51,228 nucleotides of DNA from Streptomyces sp. MUM 2J. Its GTDB lineage: Bacteria > Actinomycetota > Actinomycetes > Streptomycetales > Streptomycetaceae. The first letter of the stretch is position 1; each line of letters starts with the position of its first letter. Below, piece after piece: positions 1 to 10,268 of the stretch. A model generated the notes under the pieces. That model ran no database searches, was not told the DNA's origin, and was given only the letters and a program-made list of their open reading frames with translations. The stretch lies in the NCBI RefSeq assembly GCF_022414535.1, contig NZ_JADWYM010000047.1, positions 1 through 51,228 of the forward strand, given 5' to 3'. Position numbers and translations under genes: made by a program.

Positions 1-6
1 GGCGGC

Positions 7-225
7 GTGAACCACAGCAACACAACTCATAGTCGCACATACGTTTCATTTGACTTGACAGCTACCGGGACGGGGTGTGCCGAAGGCTCGCTGCTGGTGC
101 GCGATCTGGTCAGCGGCGACGAGTGCACCATCTCTGCCACGCTGGCCGCGGCTCGCCTGTCGAATCTGCTCGTGGTCCCCGGTGGGGGCCCCGCGGCGCC
201 GCCCAACTCCAAGGACCGTACATGA
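7..225 (+). CDS. small hypothetical protein, possibly the 3' end of a longer gene
   Basis: Open frame of 72 codons from a GTG six bases inside the window edge; the frame is open to the edge, so the true start may lie outside. It ends in TGA that overlaps the ATG of the ABC ATPase (ATGA), so it is probably translated and coupled to the exporter genes. Two cysteines (in TGTGCAEG and SGDECTIS) sit in an otherwise Ser/Thr/Ala-rich sequence with a Pro/Gly-rich end. I do not recognise a family. A peptide substrate of the exporter or the tail of a larger gene are both possible. Confidence 0.4.
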   Translation: MNHSNTTHSRTYVSFDLTATGTGCAEGSLLVRDLVSGDECTISATLAAARLSNLLVVPGGGPAAPPNSKDRT

Positions 226-914
226 CCGACCTCTTGTTGCACGCGAACGACCTATCGCTGCGCTTCAGCGAAGCGTCCAAGGATGTAAGGGCGCTGCAAG
301 GCGGCGAAGTCCGCGTGCACCGCGGCGAGATCGTCGCGCTGTTGGGGCGCTCCGGAAGTGGAAAGACCACGTGGATGCATGTTGCCGGACTGCTGGCCCG
401 GCCGGATTCAGGAAGTCTGACGATCAACGGAACCGACGTATTGGCCCTCGACGACACAGCCCGCACCATCTTCCGGCGGGACCGGATCGGGGTTGTCTTC
501 CAGTCCTTCAACCTGCTGCCACAACTGTCATCGGTAGAAAACGTCGCGCTCGCCTCCGTCAAGGGACTGCGTGGAGGCCGTTCCCGGGCCTTGGAGGTGC
601 TGGAGTCCGTTGGGATGAACCACCGCACCGAACACCGCCCTGGCGAACTGTCCGCCGGTGAGCAGCAGCGCGTGGCCATCGCGAGGGCCATGGTGAACGG
701 GCCTACCCTCCTTCTGGCCGACGAACCGACAGGCAACCTCGACGAGGAGACCGAAGGCGAAGCCCTCAGCCAGTTCCGGCGGGCCGCCGACAGTGAGTGT
801 GGTGTCGTGCTGATCACCCATAGCCAGCGCGTGGCTGAGTTCGCCGACACAGTGGCAGTGATGCAGGCCGGTCACGTCACCATGTCGGCCACACGGAAGG
901 TGACTGAGGCATGA
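222..914 (+). CDS. ABC transporter ATP-binding protein (MacB/LolD type)
   Basis: Cytoplasmic ATPase of about 230 residues that would energise the permease encoded next. Walker A is GRSGSGKTT, the Q-loop lies in VVFQSFNLL, the signature is LSAGEQQRVAIARA, Walker B is LLLADEPTGNLD and the switch histidine is in VLITHS. The LSAGEQQRVAIARA and TGNLDEET pattern is typical of the MacB/LolD/FtsE group that pairs with FtsX-fold permeases. The ATG at 222 overlaps the previous stop; longer in-frame starts would run through the upstream gene and were not used. The stop overlaps the permease start (ATGA). Substrate unknown; it lies about 9 kb from the indolocarbazole genes, so a role in their export is only a possibility. 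Confidence 0.9.
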   Translation: MTDLLLHANDLSLRFSEASKDVRALQGGEVRVHRGEIVALLGRSGSGKTTWMHVAGLLARPDSGSLTINGTDVLALDDTARTIFRRDRIGVVFQSFNLLPQLSSVENVALASVKGLRGGRSRALEVLESVGMNHRTEHRPGELSAGEQQRVAIARAMVNGPTLLLADEPTGNLDEETEGEALSQFRRAADSECGVVLITHSQRVAEFADTVAVMQAGHVTMSATRKVTEA

Positions 915-2134
915 GGAGCATCACGCTCGGAATGGTCAACGCGGCACGCTACGCCCGCCGTCTGACCGCTTCACTGATCATCCTGGTGCTGTGCGGAGCC
1001 ATCGCGCTGGCCGCCGGCACCCTTTCTGCCGCGGGCTCTCAGCAGGCCGACGCGAGCCTGCGGACCGGGTCGGGGCTGCGCCAGATCGACCTGCAGAAAT
1101 TCAGTGACAGTGGAGACACGGCCAAGCGGCTCACCACCGCCCACCTCGAGGAGATCCGAGCCATGGCCGGCGTCGAGAGTGTGGAGCCGTCCCTGACAGC
1201 CTCCATCACCGTGGGCCAGAACGGCGACGGGTTCCCGGTACTGCTGTACGCCAACCTTGCCCGCCCCTCAGTACTTCCCCCGCTCAAGGCATCAGTGCGC
1301 GACAAGGTCTTCCCCCTCCAGCCCGGGGAGATCGTGCTTCCCGCCACTGCAGATGGGGAAGACCTGTCCGACCTGCTGGGCAAGACAGTTATGGGTGAGT
1401 ACACCCGGCGCACGGGCGAAGGCCAGGGAACCGGTGCCAGTGTGCAGGTCAAAGTCGTCGGGATCAGCGACCCCCAGTGGCAGCTCGACGGCCCCAGCGC
1501 CGCCCATGCCGCGCCCTCGGACGTGCAGGCGTGGGCGGCCGCTCGGGCCGGGGAGACTCCTGAGCGTTTCCTCGCGAGCCAGGGCTACAACAGCGCGACC
1601 GTCGTCGCCAAAACACAAGACCAAGTCGGCTCCGTCTTGACCGAGCTGACGGCCAAGAAGTACTTCGCCGTCAGCGTGCGCGACCGTGTCGCGGACCTGC
1701 CCGGAATCCTCGGCCTGTTCCAGTGGCTGTCCAAGGGGTTGCTGGCGCTGCTTGCCCTCGTCGGCATCCTGGCCGGACTGGGAATCGGCGGTGCCGTCGT
1801 ACGCACTCGCACACGGGAGGTCGGTGTCCTGCGCACCATCGGCTACACCCGGACCGAAATCTTCCGGGCCTTCTCGGCGGAGATCGGCATCCTGGCCCTG
1901 GCGGCCGGAGTGATCTCAGCCGTACTCGGCGCGCTGATCGGCGGTGGCAGCGCCGTTGGTCTGTCCGGCCTGGAGGAATTCCGGCAGCAGCTTCCCGACG
2001 GCTGGGTCTTCCCCCCTGCGTGGCAGGTGGCGGCGACGGTGATCCTGTCGGTCGCCGCCGTGCTGATCGGGGCTCTGCGACCGTTGTGGCGGGCTGCCTC
2101 ACTTGACCCGGTTACCGTCCTTCGCGACTGGTAG
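911..2134 (+). CDS. ABC transporter permease, FtsX/MacB-like
   Basis: A 407-residue membrane protein with one N-terminal helix (about residues 20-40), a long extracellular domain (about 45-270) and three C-terminal helices, the classical FtsX/MacB layout with four helices. The cytoplasmic loop VRTRTREVGVLRTIGYT after the second helix is the usual FtsX-family coupling element. It overlaps the ATPase gene by four bases and should form the transporter with it. The gene ends at 2134, directly against a transposase fragment, so any further partner gene may have been cut off. MacB-type systems export peptides, lipids or small molecules; the substrate cannot be told from the sequence. Confidence 0.88.
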   Translation: MRSITLGMVNAARYARRLTASLIILVLCGAIALAAGTLSAAGSQQADASLRTGSGLRQIDLQKFSDSGDTAKRLTTAHLEEIRAMAGVESVEPSLTASITVGQNGDGFPVLLYANLARPSVLPPLKASVRDKVFPLQPGEIVLPATADGEDLSDLLGKTVMGEYTRRTGEGQGTGASVQVKVVGISDPQWQLDGPSAAHAAPSDVQAWAAARAGETPERFLASQGYNSATVVAKTQDQVGSVLTELTAKKYFAVSVRDRVADLPGILGLFQWLSKGLLALLALVGILAGLGIGGAVVRTRTREVGVLRTIGYTRTEIFRAFSAEIGILALAAGVISAVLGALIGGGSAVGLSGLEEFRQQLPDGWVFPPAWQVAATVILSVAAVLIGALRPLWRAASLDPVTVLRDW

Positions 2135-2300
2135 CAGCGTAACGGGTGGCCACCGCGCGGAACTGCTTCCACTTGTTCACACACCGCTCGACCGCGTTGC
2201 GACGACGGTACTGCGCCTTGTCGAATGCCGGCGAGGCGGACGCCGGTAACCCCGATGGTGCGCTCGCCCGCCAGGTGTCCCGGCAGGAGTGGGCCGGAGG
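2135..2300 (-). pseudogene. C-terminal fragment of an IS5-type transposase
   Basis: The minus strand encodes a fragment with FDKAQYRRRNAVERCVNKWK followed by QFRAVATRY, the typical C-terminal DDE block of Streptomyces IS5-family transposases (the E lies in RNAVER). Only about 55 residues remain and nothing upstream completes the gene. It abuts the end of the ABC permease gene and marks an old insertion or deletion junction. Confidence 0.7.
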
Positions 2301-2393
2301 CCCCATGGTTGCCCTGACCCTGCCGCACCTGTCACCGGAGCAGCGCGAGCGCCTGGAGCAATTGTCAATTCCTGTGGATCACCGTGGGGAGCC

Positions 2394-2891
2394 TCAAGTG
2401 GCCCGCAGCCATTGATCGAGGACTGCGAAGTCTTCGTTGGTGAGGCCGCGGGACGACGCGATGCGGTGGAGGAAGGCTGGGGTGGGGTGGCGGGTGGACA
2501 CCCAGTCCCGATCGGCGTCGGTGATCTCGTCGTCGACCCAGACGAACGGGCGTCCGTCCGCCCATGCCGCTAGGGTTCGGGTCTTCCAGTGGAGCCCGAA
2601 CCACTGGTCCTCGCGTTCCTGCGCGTCGGAGGGTTCCGGCCAGTGCACGACCGGCAGCGGCGGCAGGCCGAGCAGCGGTGCGATGTCGGTGTTCGCCGTC
2701 TCCTCCCAGGTGGTGGCCCAGACAAGCTCGCACGGCAGTGCCGCGAGGCGAGGCCCGAGGTGCGGGTCGAGCCGCGTCAGGTGCGAATCTGTCGCGGTGC
2801 CTGACGGCTCGCGCTGCGGGCCGTCGCCGAACGGCAGGAGAGGCCCGTCGACGTCCAGGAACAGCAGCGGGAGTTCCTTGGGCTCACTCAT
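2394..2891 (-). CDS. HAD-like domain protein of unknown role
   Basis: A 165-residue soluble protein beginning with a HAD-type motif I (LLFLDVDGPLLP, residues 9-20, with the two aspartates) and a later acidic motif (FVWVDDEITDADRDW) like HAD motif IV. The segment ELVWATTWEETAN fits motif II (T/S in a hydrophobic strand). Such short HAD-like proteins are common and poorly characterised in Streptomyces; phosphatase activity is plausible but unproven. The start overlaps the ruined IS256-type transposase by eight bases, so the gene may have gained a new upstream context through the insertion. Confidence 0.75.
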   Translation of the reverse strand: MSEPKELPLLFLDVDGPLLPFGDGPQREPSGTATDSHLTRLDPHLGPRLAALPCELVWATTWEETANTDIAPLLGLPPLPVVHWPEPSDAQEREDQWFGLHWKTRTLAAWADGRPFVWVDDEITDADRDWVSTRHPTPAFLHRIASSRGLTNEDFAVLDQWLRAT

Positions 2892-4144
2892 GCCGCAACC
2901 TCCCGCTCACGCTCGACCAGGACGCCACGTTCGAAGCGGGCGCCGCTGCGGACGAGGGCGACGAGGTGGGGTGCGGTGATCGCGCGCCAGCGGGGGCCTG
3001 GGTGGACTCGGCGAGCTTGAACACCCTCGCCAGGGCCGCGGCCGGGCTGCCGGCACCGCGGGTGACCTTGGTCCGCAGCTTCACCGTGCTGAAGGTCGAC
3101 TCGATCGGATTCGTCGTGCGCAAATGGACCCAGTGCTTGGCCGGGAAGTCGTAGAACGCCAGGAGTTCATCGACGTCGGCGGTGATCTTCTTGACGGCCT
3201 TGGGCCACTTCGCGCCGTAGGCGCGCCCGAAGTCCTTCACCGCCTTCTCGGCGTGATCGCGGTCCTCGGCGTTGTAGATCTCCTGCAGTGCCTTCTTCGC
3301 GCCGGGCTGGGCCGATCTCGGCAGGGCATTGACCACGTTCCGTGTCTTGTGAACCCAGCACCTTTGATGTCTGGCCTGCGGAAACACCTCGGCCAGGGGC
3401 CCGCCACAGCCCCATGGCTCCGTCGCCGACGACGAGCTCGGGATCGCGCATGCCGCGCCGGCGGCAGTCCCGCAGGAGGTCGGCCCAGGACTCGGTCGAC
3501 TCTCGCAGGCCCTCGGCGAGCGCGATCAGCTCCTTACTGCCGTCGGTGCGCACGCCCATGAGGACCAGGACGCAGGAGCGGGCCTGGCCGAGGCGGACCT
3601 TGGGGTGGACGCCGTCGGCCCACACGTACACGTAGTCGGATCCGGACAGGTCCCGGTCCTGGCAGGCGGAGTGGTCCTCGCTCCACTGCTTGGTCAGCCG
3701 GGTCACCGTTGCCGACGAGAGCCCGGCGGCCGAGCCGAGGAACTGCTCCATCGCGGGCACGAAGTCGCCGGAGGACAGCCCGTGCAGGTAGAGCAGGGGC
3801 AGGACCTCGCTGATCTTCGGGGACTTCCGGCACCAGGGGGCGAGAATCCTGGACGAGAACCGCTTGCGCTCGCCCGTCTCGCCATCGACCCGCTTGTCGT
3901 TCACCCGCGGCGCCTTCACCGCAATCGGTCCGGCGGCGGTGGTCACCGTCCGCTCGCGGTGGTGGCCGTTGCGGACCACCAGACGGCGACCGGCCTCGTC
4001 CCGCTCGCCCGCCAACTCGGCTATGTACTGGTTGACTTCGGCTTCCAGGGCCGCGGCGAGCATCCGACGGGCTCCCTCACGGACGATGTCGTCCATCAGG
4101 GAGCCGCTCTGGGTGGTGCCGTCCTCGTTGACTACGCTCAGCAC
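2884..4144 (-). pseudogene. IS256-family transposase, frameshifted
   Basis: The N-terminal part (4144 down to about 3400) has the mutator-type fold: VRNGHHRERTVTTAAGPI, the YVYVWADGVHPKVR block with the first Asp, and ELVVGDGAMG with the second. The frame then shifts near 3390; the C-terminal part continues in another frame with HQRCWVHKTRNVVNALP and TTNPIESTFSTVKLRTKVT, which carries the catalytic Glu. A further shift near 3000 spoils the last 35 residues. With at least two frameshifts no full protein can be made. The upstream end is at an inverted-repeat cluster (4145-4221). Confidence 0.85.
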
Positions 4145-4221
4145 GGGCGTGCCTTCCCGACCCGCGCTGCAACGCGGGCCTACTCGATGACCAGAAGTCG
4201 ATCACTCGGGAAGGTACGCCC
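4145..4221. repeat. nested inverted repeats beyond the IS256-type transposase start
   Basis: A 16-base outer repeat, GGGCGTGCCTTCCCGA at 4145-4160, matches its reverse complement at 4206-4221 in 15 of 16 positions. A perfect 6-base inner hairpin (CCCGCG at 4161-4166, CGCGGG at 4173-4178) follows at once. The position just outside the transposase start suggests an IS terminus or two abutting termini; a terminator is an alternative. Confidence 0.5.
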
Positions 4222-4622
4222 TCCGCGTTCCGCGAGGCACCCCTCCCGAGCCCGATCCACAGGTCTTGAGCATTGCTCGCGGGCCGGCTGCGCATGGCGC
4301 TGTTCCCGTCGCCGAAGCCGATGCCCGCCCGGCGCCGCTCCCGCTCCCGGCAGTACCCCGGTGGCCGGCCGAACCTGTGGCGCACCGCGCGGGGCCGTCG
4401 CCGGGGATGAGTGGAGACCACGGTCGTGCGGATCGGCTGGTCCACTCCAGTGCGCCCCACCCGGTGGGGGAGCGCGGAACATCCCGGCACCCGGTGCGCT
4501 CGGTGCGGTTCACCGGGCGCACCGGTGCGCCTGCTGACGATGCCGTGCACTCCCACCCTCCGCACCACCGCACCGCACGGCGCGCGGGAGGGGTCTGGTG
4601 CAGGTTCGGGTGACAGGTTTGA
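4222..4622. other. 400 bases without a convincing gene
   Basis: Open frames occur on both strands because of the high GC content, but none has a recognisable motif or good start signal. It lies between two dead transposase genes and is probably degraded mobile or flanking DNA. Confidence 0.5.
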
Positions 4623-4922
4623 TCACGCGGCCTGGAGGGCCGGTGTGGTCATGACGGTCTCGTATTCGATGGGGGGCAGCCGGCCGAGTGCGGCTTGTCT
4701 GCGGCGTCGGTGGTAGGTCCGCTCGATCCAGGTCACGATCGCGATCCGCAGTTCCTCGCGAGTGGTCCAGCTGCGGCGGTCGAGGACGTTCTTCTGCAGC
4801 AGGCTGAAGAAGGACTCCATGGCCGCGTTGTCGCCGGCTGCCCCGACTCTCCCTATCGATCCGGCCATCCGGTGGCGGTCGAGCGCCCGGACGAACTTCC
4901 GGGACCGGAATTGCCCGGGTTC
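4623..4922 (-). pseudogene. IS3-family transposase (OrfB) C-terminal fragment
   Basis: About 100 residues of an rve-type integrase remain: FRSRKFVRALDRH, then GDNAAMESFFSLLQKNVLD with the catalytic Glu, then REELRIAIVTWIERTYHRRR and the usual end ALGRLPPIEYETVMTTPA. The catalytic core upstream of FRSRKF is missing, so this is a truncated remnant. The break is followed by the decayed gene at 5014. Confidence 0.8.
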
Positions 4923-5013
4923 AACCAGTCGTTGCAACACCCCTGATCAGAGAGGTGTGTTGTACGGTCGCTGACCAAGAGGCACCAGTCCACGCCCGGC
5001 TCGCAGAGGGTGT

Positions 5014-5232
5014 GTGGCTCGGGCTGCCCGCCGACTGGCTGACGGCACGCTGTGGTTGCCGACCCGGCTGCACGAACGGGGCGGGCTGCTGTACCGGACG
5101 AGCCAAGAGGGGCGCGGTGACGTCGGGCTACGGCTGGACCAGCTCGGGACCGTCCTGGCCACCTGCGGCGTACTGCACTGCCACGACCAGCACTGGTCGG
5201 TGACCAGTAACGGGAGGGCTCTCGTTGACTGA
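5014..5232 (+). pseudogene. C-terminal fragment of an unrecognised gene, coupled to the PLD-like gene
   Basis: About 70 residues ending in HWSVTSNGRALVD, with good codon usage. The preceding stretch continues in another frame (GLPADWL just upstream, around 4990-5040), so the gene appears both truncated by the IS3 remnant and frameshifted. Its stop overlaps the TTG start of the next gene by eight bases, showing that the two once formed an operon. I do not recognise the family; the sequence looks like a small winged-helix or C-terminal accessory domain, but that is a guess. Confidence 0.45.
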
Positions 5233-6870
5233 GACCGCACCGGCACCGGGAGTGGTGGAGCCACCGACCGCGTTCGCCTCTCCGCTGACCCTCATCCTCG
5301 ACGAGGAGCGCACGGGCGGGCGGAGTCTGGAAGAAGCGCTCTTCCTCAGCTTCACCTCCGATCTCGGCTTCTTCGAGGTGGTCGCCCTCGGCGTCACTCA
5401 GGCCACCATCGCACGCGTCACGGTGGCGGGAGACGTCTCCATGCCCCGGAACGATCCCCGGTCCGTCCGGCGGGCTGGCCGCAGCTACCTTGCCGGTCTG
5501 GCCTACGCCCAGGGTGCCGCGTTCCATCCCAAGCTGATGGTTCTCGCCGGACCGGCGCACGCCACCATCGCCCTCGGCTCCGGCAACACCACGCTGGCCG
5601 GGTGGCAGGCCAACGCCGAACTGTGGACGGTTCTGCGGGTGGACGGCGAGCAGAGTCCCACCGCGGTTCCGGAGCTGTCGGCATGGCTGCGCGACCTCTC
5701 GGAAGAGGTGAGGTTCTCCGCCGGAGTGCCGCAGGCGCTGGGTCGGGTCGCAGCACTGCTGGACCGGCTCCACCGCGACAGGACATCCACGGCGCCACAG
5801 GTCCGCGTCGTCAGCAGTCTGCGTTCGCCGATCATCGATCAGCTGCCGCAGGGGCCCGTCGACGAACTGGCCGTGTTCGCGCCCTTCCACGACCGGCGCT
5901 CGATGGCACTGCGGCGGCTGCTCGAACGCTTCCGTCCGAGCCGGTTCACCCTCGCCTACCAGCCCGGACTCAGCGATCTCGACGGTCCGTCGGTAGCCGC
6001 CCTGATGAAGGAGTACGACGGACGCGTCATCAGCGAGAACGACCAGCGGTACCGCCACGGGAAACTCGTCGAGTGGGTCTCCGAGGGGCAGCGGTGGGCC
6101 CTGACCGGCAGCCCGAACCTCTCCGCTGCGGCCCTGCTGCTTTCCCAGAGCGACGGCGGCAACTGCGAACTCGGCATCATCGCCCCCATCACCTCCACCC
6201 TCCTTCCGGAGGACACCGACGAGCCCGCCGCCCGGCTGCACACGGTCCCGCCCCTTCCCCGTCCCATCGCCGGCAGTGGGCCACTGCTGCTCGGTGCCCT
6301 ACGCGTACCGGACGGCCTGGAGATCAGCGTGGCCCGGCCTCTCTCCGACACCGCTCACCTGGAGTTGTCCCAGGCCGCAGCACCGCCGGAGGTATGGGAG
6401 CGCATCGCCGACATCCCGCCCGGACAGGCCACGCTGACGGTGACGGCTCCGGCCGATGCGGGCAGCCGTGTGCGCCTGGTCGTAGTGGGCTTGTTCCGCT
6501 CCTCCTCCGTGTCACCGGACGCTTCAGCAACCCCGCGCTGGTGGCACTCGAAGCAGTCGGCGCCGCCGAGGATGCGCCCCTGGTCGGGGCCTGGGCCGAC
6601 TCTGGCTCGGACTCCAGCGGGGGAGCCTGGGCGCTGGTCGTCTGGCGTCGGCCCGACCTCACCGTGGTCGATGCCCGCCGGCCGATTCCCCTCTGGCGGC
6701 ATTATCGGCTCACCGGGCTGGTAGGCCCCAGAGCCCTCGCCGCACAGCGCGGCTTCGAATCTGCCACCTCCGTACCCCACGGCCCCCGCAACCGGCCCTT
6801 CGACCTGGCCCACCAAGTCCTGTCGGACCTTGGCTTGGCCGGGCCCCGGCCGCCACACTGTGAGCCGTAG
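5225..6870 (+). pseudogene. phospholipase-D-like (HKD) protein with a C-terminal frameshift
   Basis: The protein begins at TTG 5225 and has two PLD-type half-sites: FHPKLMV with GSGNTTLAGW (residues about 100-125) and YRHGKLVEW with LTGSPNLSAAAL (about 278-305). Each H-x-K followed by G-S-x-N is the hallmark of PLD-fold nucleases and phospholipases. Near 6500 the frame moves from +2 to +1, after which homology-like sequence continues (TGRFSNPALVALEAV) to a stop at 6870, so about 125 C-terminal residues are out of frame. A sequencing error cannot be excluded. PLD-fold proteins of this size often act as nuclease partners in phage-defence or DNA-modification islands; no helicase or methylase neighbour is visible to confirm that. 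Confidence 0.65.
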
Positions 6871-6925
6871 CCCGAGGCGAAGCGAGCGAGGGCCATTGAT
6901 CGGCCGCCGAAGCAGCAACGGGTGT

Positions 6926-7288
6926 TCAACCGTCGCCGACAAGGGGTTCGAATGCCACGATCACTGAGGGGGCGAGGCCACACTCCGTGCAGCGCACTTG
7001 ATCGGTGACTCCTCCGTCGGGCCGTTCCTGGCTCCGCGAACGCCTGACCTCGCGGATGCGTCCGCAGTACAGGCGCACGCGCCAGCGTGCGAACTCCGAG
7101 GAGCGAGGAGGCGGACCCAGCAGTTCCTGAATGGCCTTGAACTCTGCGTCGGACCATCGCGGTGGCTTGGACACTTGGCGCTGTACCCAGTCCGCCATGG
7201 CCACCGCTTCTTCCTGCCGACGGTGATCCGCACGCGTCAACTGGTACTCCTCAAGCGGTACGCCTTGGGCTACGCGTCTGGACTCCAC
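6926..7288 (-). CDS. hypothetical protein with a C-terminal cysteine pair
   Basis: A 120-residue basic protein. The N-terminal half is charged and helical (RRQEEAVAMADWVQRQV); the C-terminal half has RLYCGRIREVR and VRCTECGLAPSVIVAFEPL, which gives a CxxC pair and a third Cys that could bind zinc. I recognise it only as a type of short hypothetical protein frequent next to mobile DNA in Streptomyces. It stands alone between the PLD-like gene and the aminotransferase. Confidence 0.55.
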   Translation of the reverse strand: MESRRVAQGVPLEEYQLTRADHRRQEEAVAMADWVQRQVSKPPRWSDAEFKAIQELLGPPPRSSEFARWRVRLYCGRIREVRRSRSQERPDGGVTDQVRCTECGLAPSVIVAFEPLVGDG

Positions 7289-7431
7289 TCTGGCGACGCT
7301 ACGGGGTTCTGGAGACTGCCGAGTTCGATCGGCCGGTCTGCCCTCGAATGGGTTCAGACCGGCCCGGGAGTCGGGGCCCGCTCACGCCGATGACGGTCTT
7401 GGCAGTCTCATCGCGGCGAAGGGGCGTGAGG

Positions 7432-8598
<1,167 letters not shown>

Positions 8599-8651
8599 GT
8601 CTCCACCGTTCTCACGCGGATGCTTGTCGGTTCTCAGGGAACCATCCTGAC

Positions 8652-8852
8652 TCATTGCCGGTCATACCCCCGTGGTGAGGGGGCCGCAGTGGGGCGAGGA
8701 GCAGGAGCGCCCTGCTCTTCCGGCTCGGTTGTCGGTTCTCGGAGGACGCCGGCCTCCGCCGAGATGTCGCGCAGTAGTGCGTCCCGCAGAGTGTGCAGCG
8801 TCGCGATCTTGGCGACCAGGAGTCGGGCCGCGGCGTGCAGGGGTTCGGTCAT
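8652..8852 (-). CDS. small hypothetical protein
   Basis: From ATG 8852 the frame gives 66 residues: a helical N-terminal part (RLLVAKIATLHTLRDALLRDI) and a Pro-rich polar tail. The first part could form an amphipathic helix. The start lies only ten bases from the left inverted repeat of the IS256-type element, so its own promoter has probably been displaced. It could be a remnant of a longer gene. Confidence 0.35.
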   Translation of the reverse strand: MTEPLHAAARLLVAKIATLHTLRDALLRDISAEAGVLREPTTEPEEQGAPAPRPTAAPSPRGYDRQ

Positions 8853-8861
8853 CGCGTGGAA

Positions 8862-10229
8862 GGGGAGTGTCCAATAGACGGCGGATCCGATGATCAAGGA
8901 GACGCCTGATGAGCGAGTCCATCACCGAGCACGAGGCCGTGGAGGAGCTGGCCGTCGGGTCGGCCGCGGAGGCGGTGTCGGACGAGCAGTTGATCGCGAT
9001 GCTGGTCGACCGTGCCCGCTCCGACGGGCTGCAGCCGACCGGGGAGGGCGGGCTGCTGCAGCAGCTGACGAAGCGGGTGCTGGAGTCCGCCCTGGAGGGC
9101 GAGATCACCGATCGCGTCGGCTATGACAAGCGCGACGCGGCCGGCCGGAACAGCGGCAACAGCGGCAACAGCCGGAACGGCACCCGGTCGAAGACCGTGC
9201 TGACCGATGTCGGCCCGGTCGAGGTGAGGGTGCCCCGCGACACCGCCGGCACCTTCGAGCCGCAGGTCGTCCGCAAGCGGCAGCGCCGTCTGACCGGTGT
9301 GGACGAGATGGTGCTCTCCCTGTCCGCGAGCTCATCTGGCCGAGGTGTGCGGGGCGGAGGTGTCCAGGCAGACCATCACCACGATCACGGACAAGGTGAT
9401 GGAGGGCATGGCCGAATGGCAGGCCCGTCCGCTCGATCGCGTCTACCCCGTGGTCTTCGTGGACGTCATCAACGTGAGGATTCGCGATGGCAAGGTCGCC
9501 AACCGGCCCATCTATGTGGCCATGGCTGTCACCGTCGAGGGCACCCGCGACATCCTCGGGATCTGGGCCGGCGACGGCGGCGGGGGCGCCATGCACTGGC
9601 TCCAGGTCTTCACCGAGCTGAAGAACCGCGGTGTCGAGGGTGTCCTCATGCTCGTCTGCGACGGGCTGAAGGGACTGCCCGACGCGGTCGAGACGGTCTG
9701 GCCCCGAACTGTCGTCCAGACGTGCATCGTTCACTTGATTCGCAACAGCATCCGCTACTGCGCTCGTCAGGACTGGGACAAGGTCGCCAAGGATCTCAGG
9801 CCCGTCTACACCGCCCCGAGCGAGGCCGCCGCGACCGAGCGGTTCCTGGAGTTCTCCGAGAAGTGGGGCACCCCAAATATCCGGCCGTGATCAAGCTGTG
9901 GTCCGACGCCTGGGCCGAGATGGTGCCCTTCCTCTCCCTCGACGTCGAGATCCGCAAGGTCATCTGCAGCACGAACGCGATCGAGAGCGTCAACGCACGC
10001 ATCCGCAAGGCCGTGAGGACTCGGGGCCATTTCCCGTCCGAGGGCGCCGCGTTGAAGTGCGTCTGCATGGCGCTGATGAGCCTGGACCCGACCGGGAAGG
10101 GACGACGCCGCTGGACGATGCGCTGGAAGGCACCACTGAACGCGTTCCAGATCGCCTTCGAAGGCCGACTCACCCCCACCAGCCACTGACCCTCAACAAC
10201 CAAGATCAGCCGTTGATTGGACAGACCCC
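8862..10229 (+). mobile_element. IS256-type insertion sequence (dead copy)
   Basis: Terminal inverted repeats of 26 bases match in 21 positions: the left end (8862-8887) starts GGGGAGTGTCCAATAGACGG and the right end (10204-10229), read inwards, starts GGGGTCTGTCCAATCAACGG. They enclose one transposase gene with two frame breaks. No clear 8-9 base target duplication is visible in the flanks. The element separates the aminotransferase from the first gene of the indolocarbazole cluster and thus marks its left edge. Confidence 0.8.
8909..10189 (+). pseudogene. IS256-family transposase, broken by internal lesion and frameshift
   Basis: N-terminal part in frame from 8909 (DRVGYDKRDAAGRNSGNSGN, VEVRVPRDTAGTFEPQVV). 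Near 9325 the block that normally precedes AHLAEV is shortened, and the reading frame shifts; the middle part (VYPVVFVDVINVRIRDGKV with the first Asp, VLMLVCDGLKGLPDAVETV with the second) runs in frame +3 to a premature stop at 9890. The C-terminal part (CSTNAIESVNARIRKAVRTR with the catalytic Glu) is back in the original frame. Not functional as read. The tandem GNSGNSRNG sequence reflects a short Gly-Asn-Ser repeat in the gene (about 9150-9180). Confidence 0.85.
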
Positions 10230-10250
10230 GTCACGGAATGTGCGACGGGG
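10226..10250. terminator. candidate hairpin terminator after the BBE-like gene
   Basis: CCCCGTC (10226-10232) pairs with GACGGGG (10244-10250) around an 11-base loop, 19 bases beyond the stop of the minus-strand oxidase gene at 10269. The first four bases coincide with the end of the IS256-type element, so the stem may have been partly rebuilt by the insertion. No U-tract, as usual in Streptomyces. Confidence 0.5.
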
Positions 10251-10268
10251 CCTCATTCCTGACACCCC

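Noticed and set aside
75..914. Longer start for the ABC ATPase at 75
   Set aside because: It would run through the preceding ORF; the ATG at 222 with ATGA overlap and the normal family N-terminus is better.
4202..4573. Open frames of 100-160 codons on the minus strand
   Set aside because: They overlap each other, have no motif and no start signal; likely GC-driven.
8909..10189. Active IS256 transposase
   Set aside because: Two frame breaks and a premature stop at 9890 prevent a complete product.
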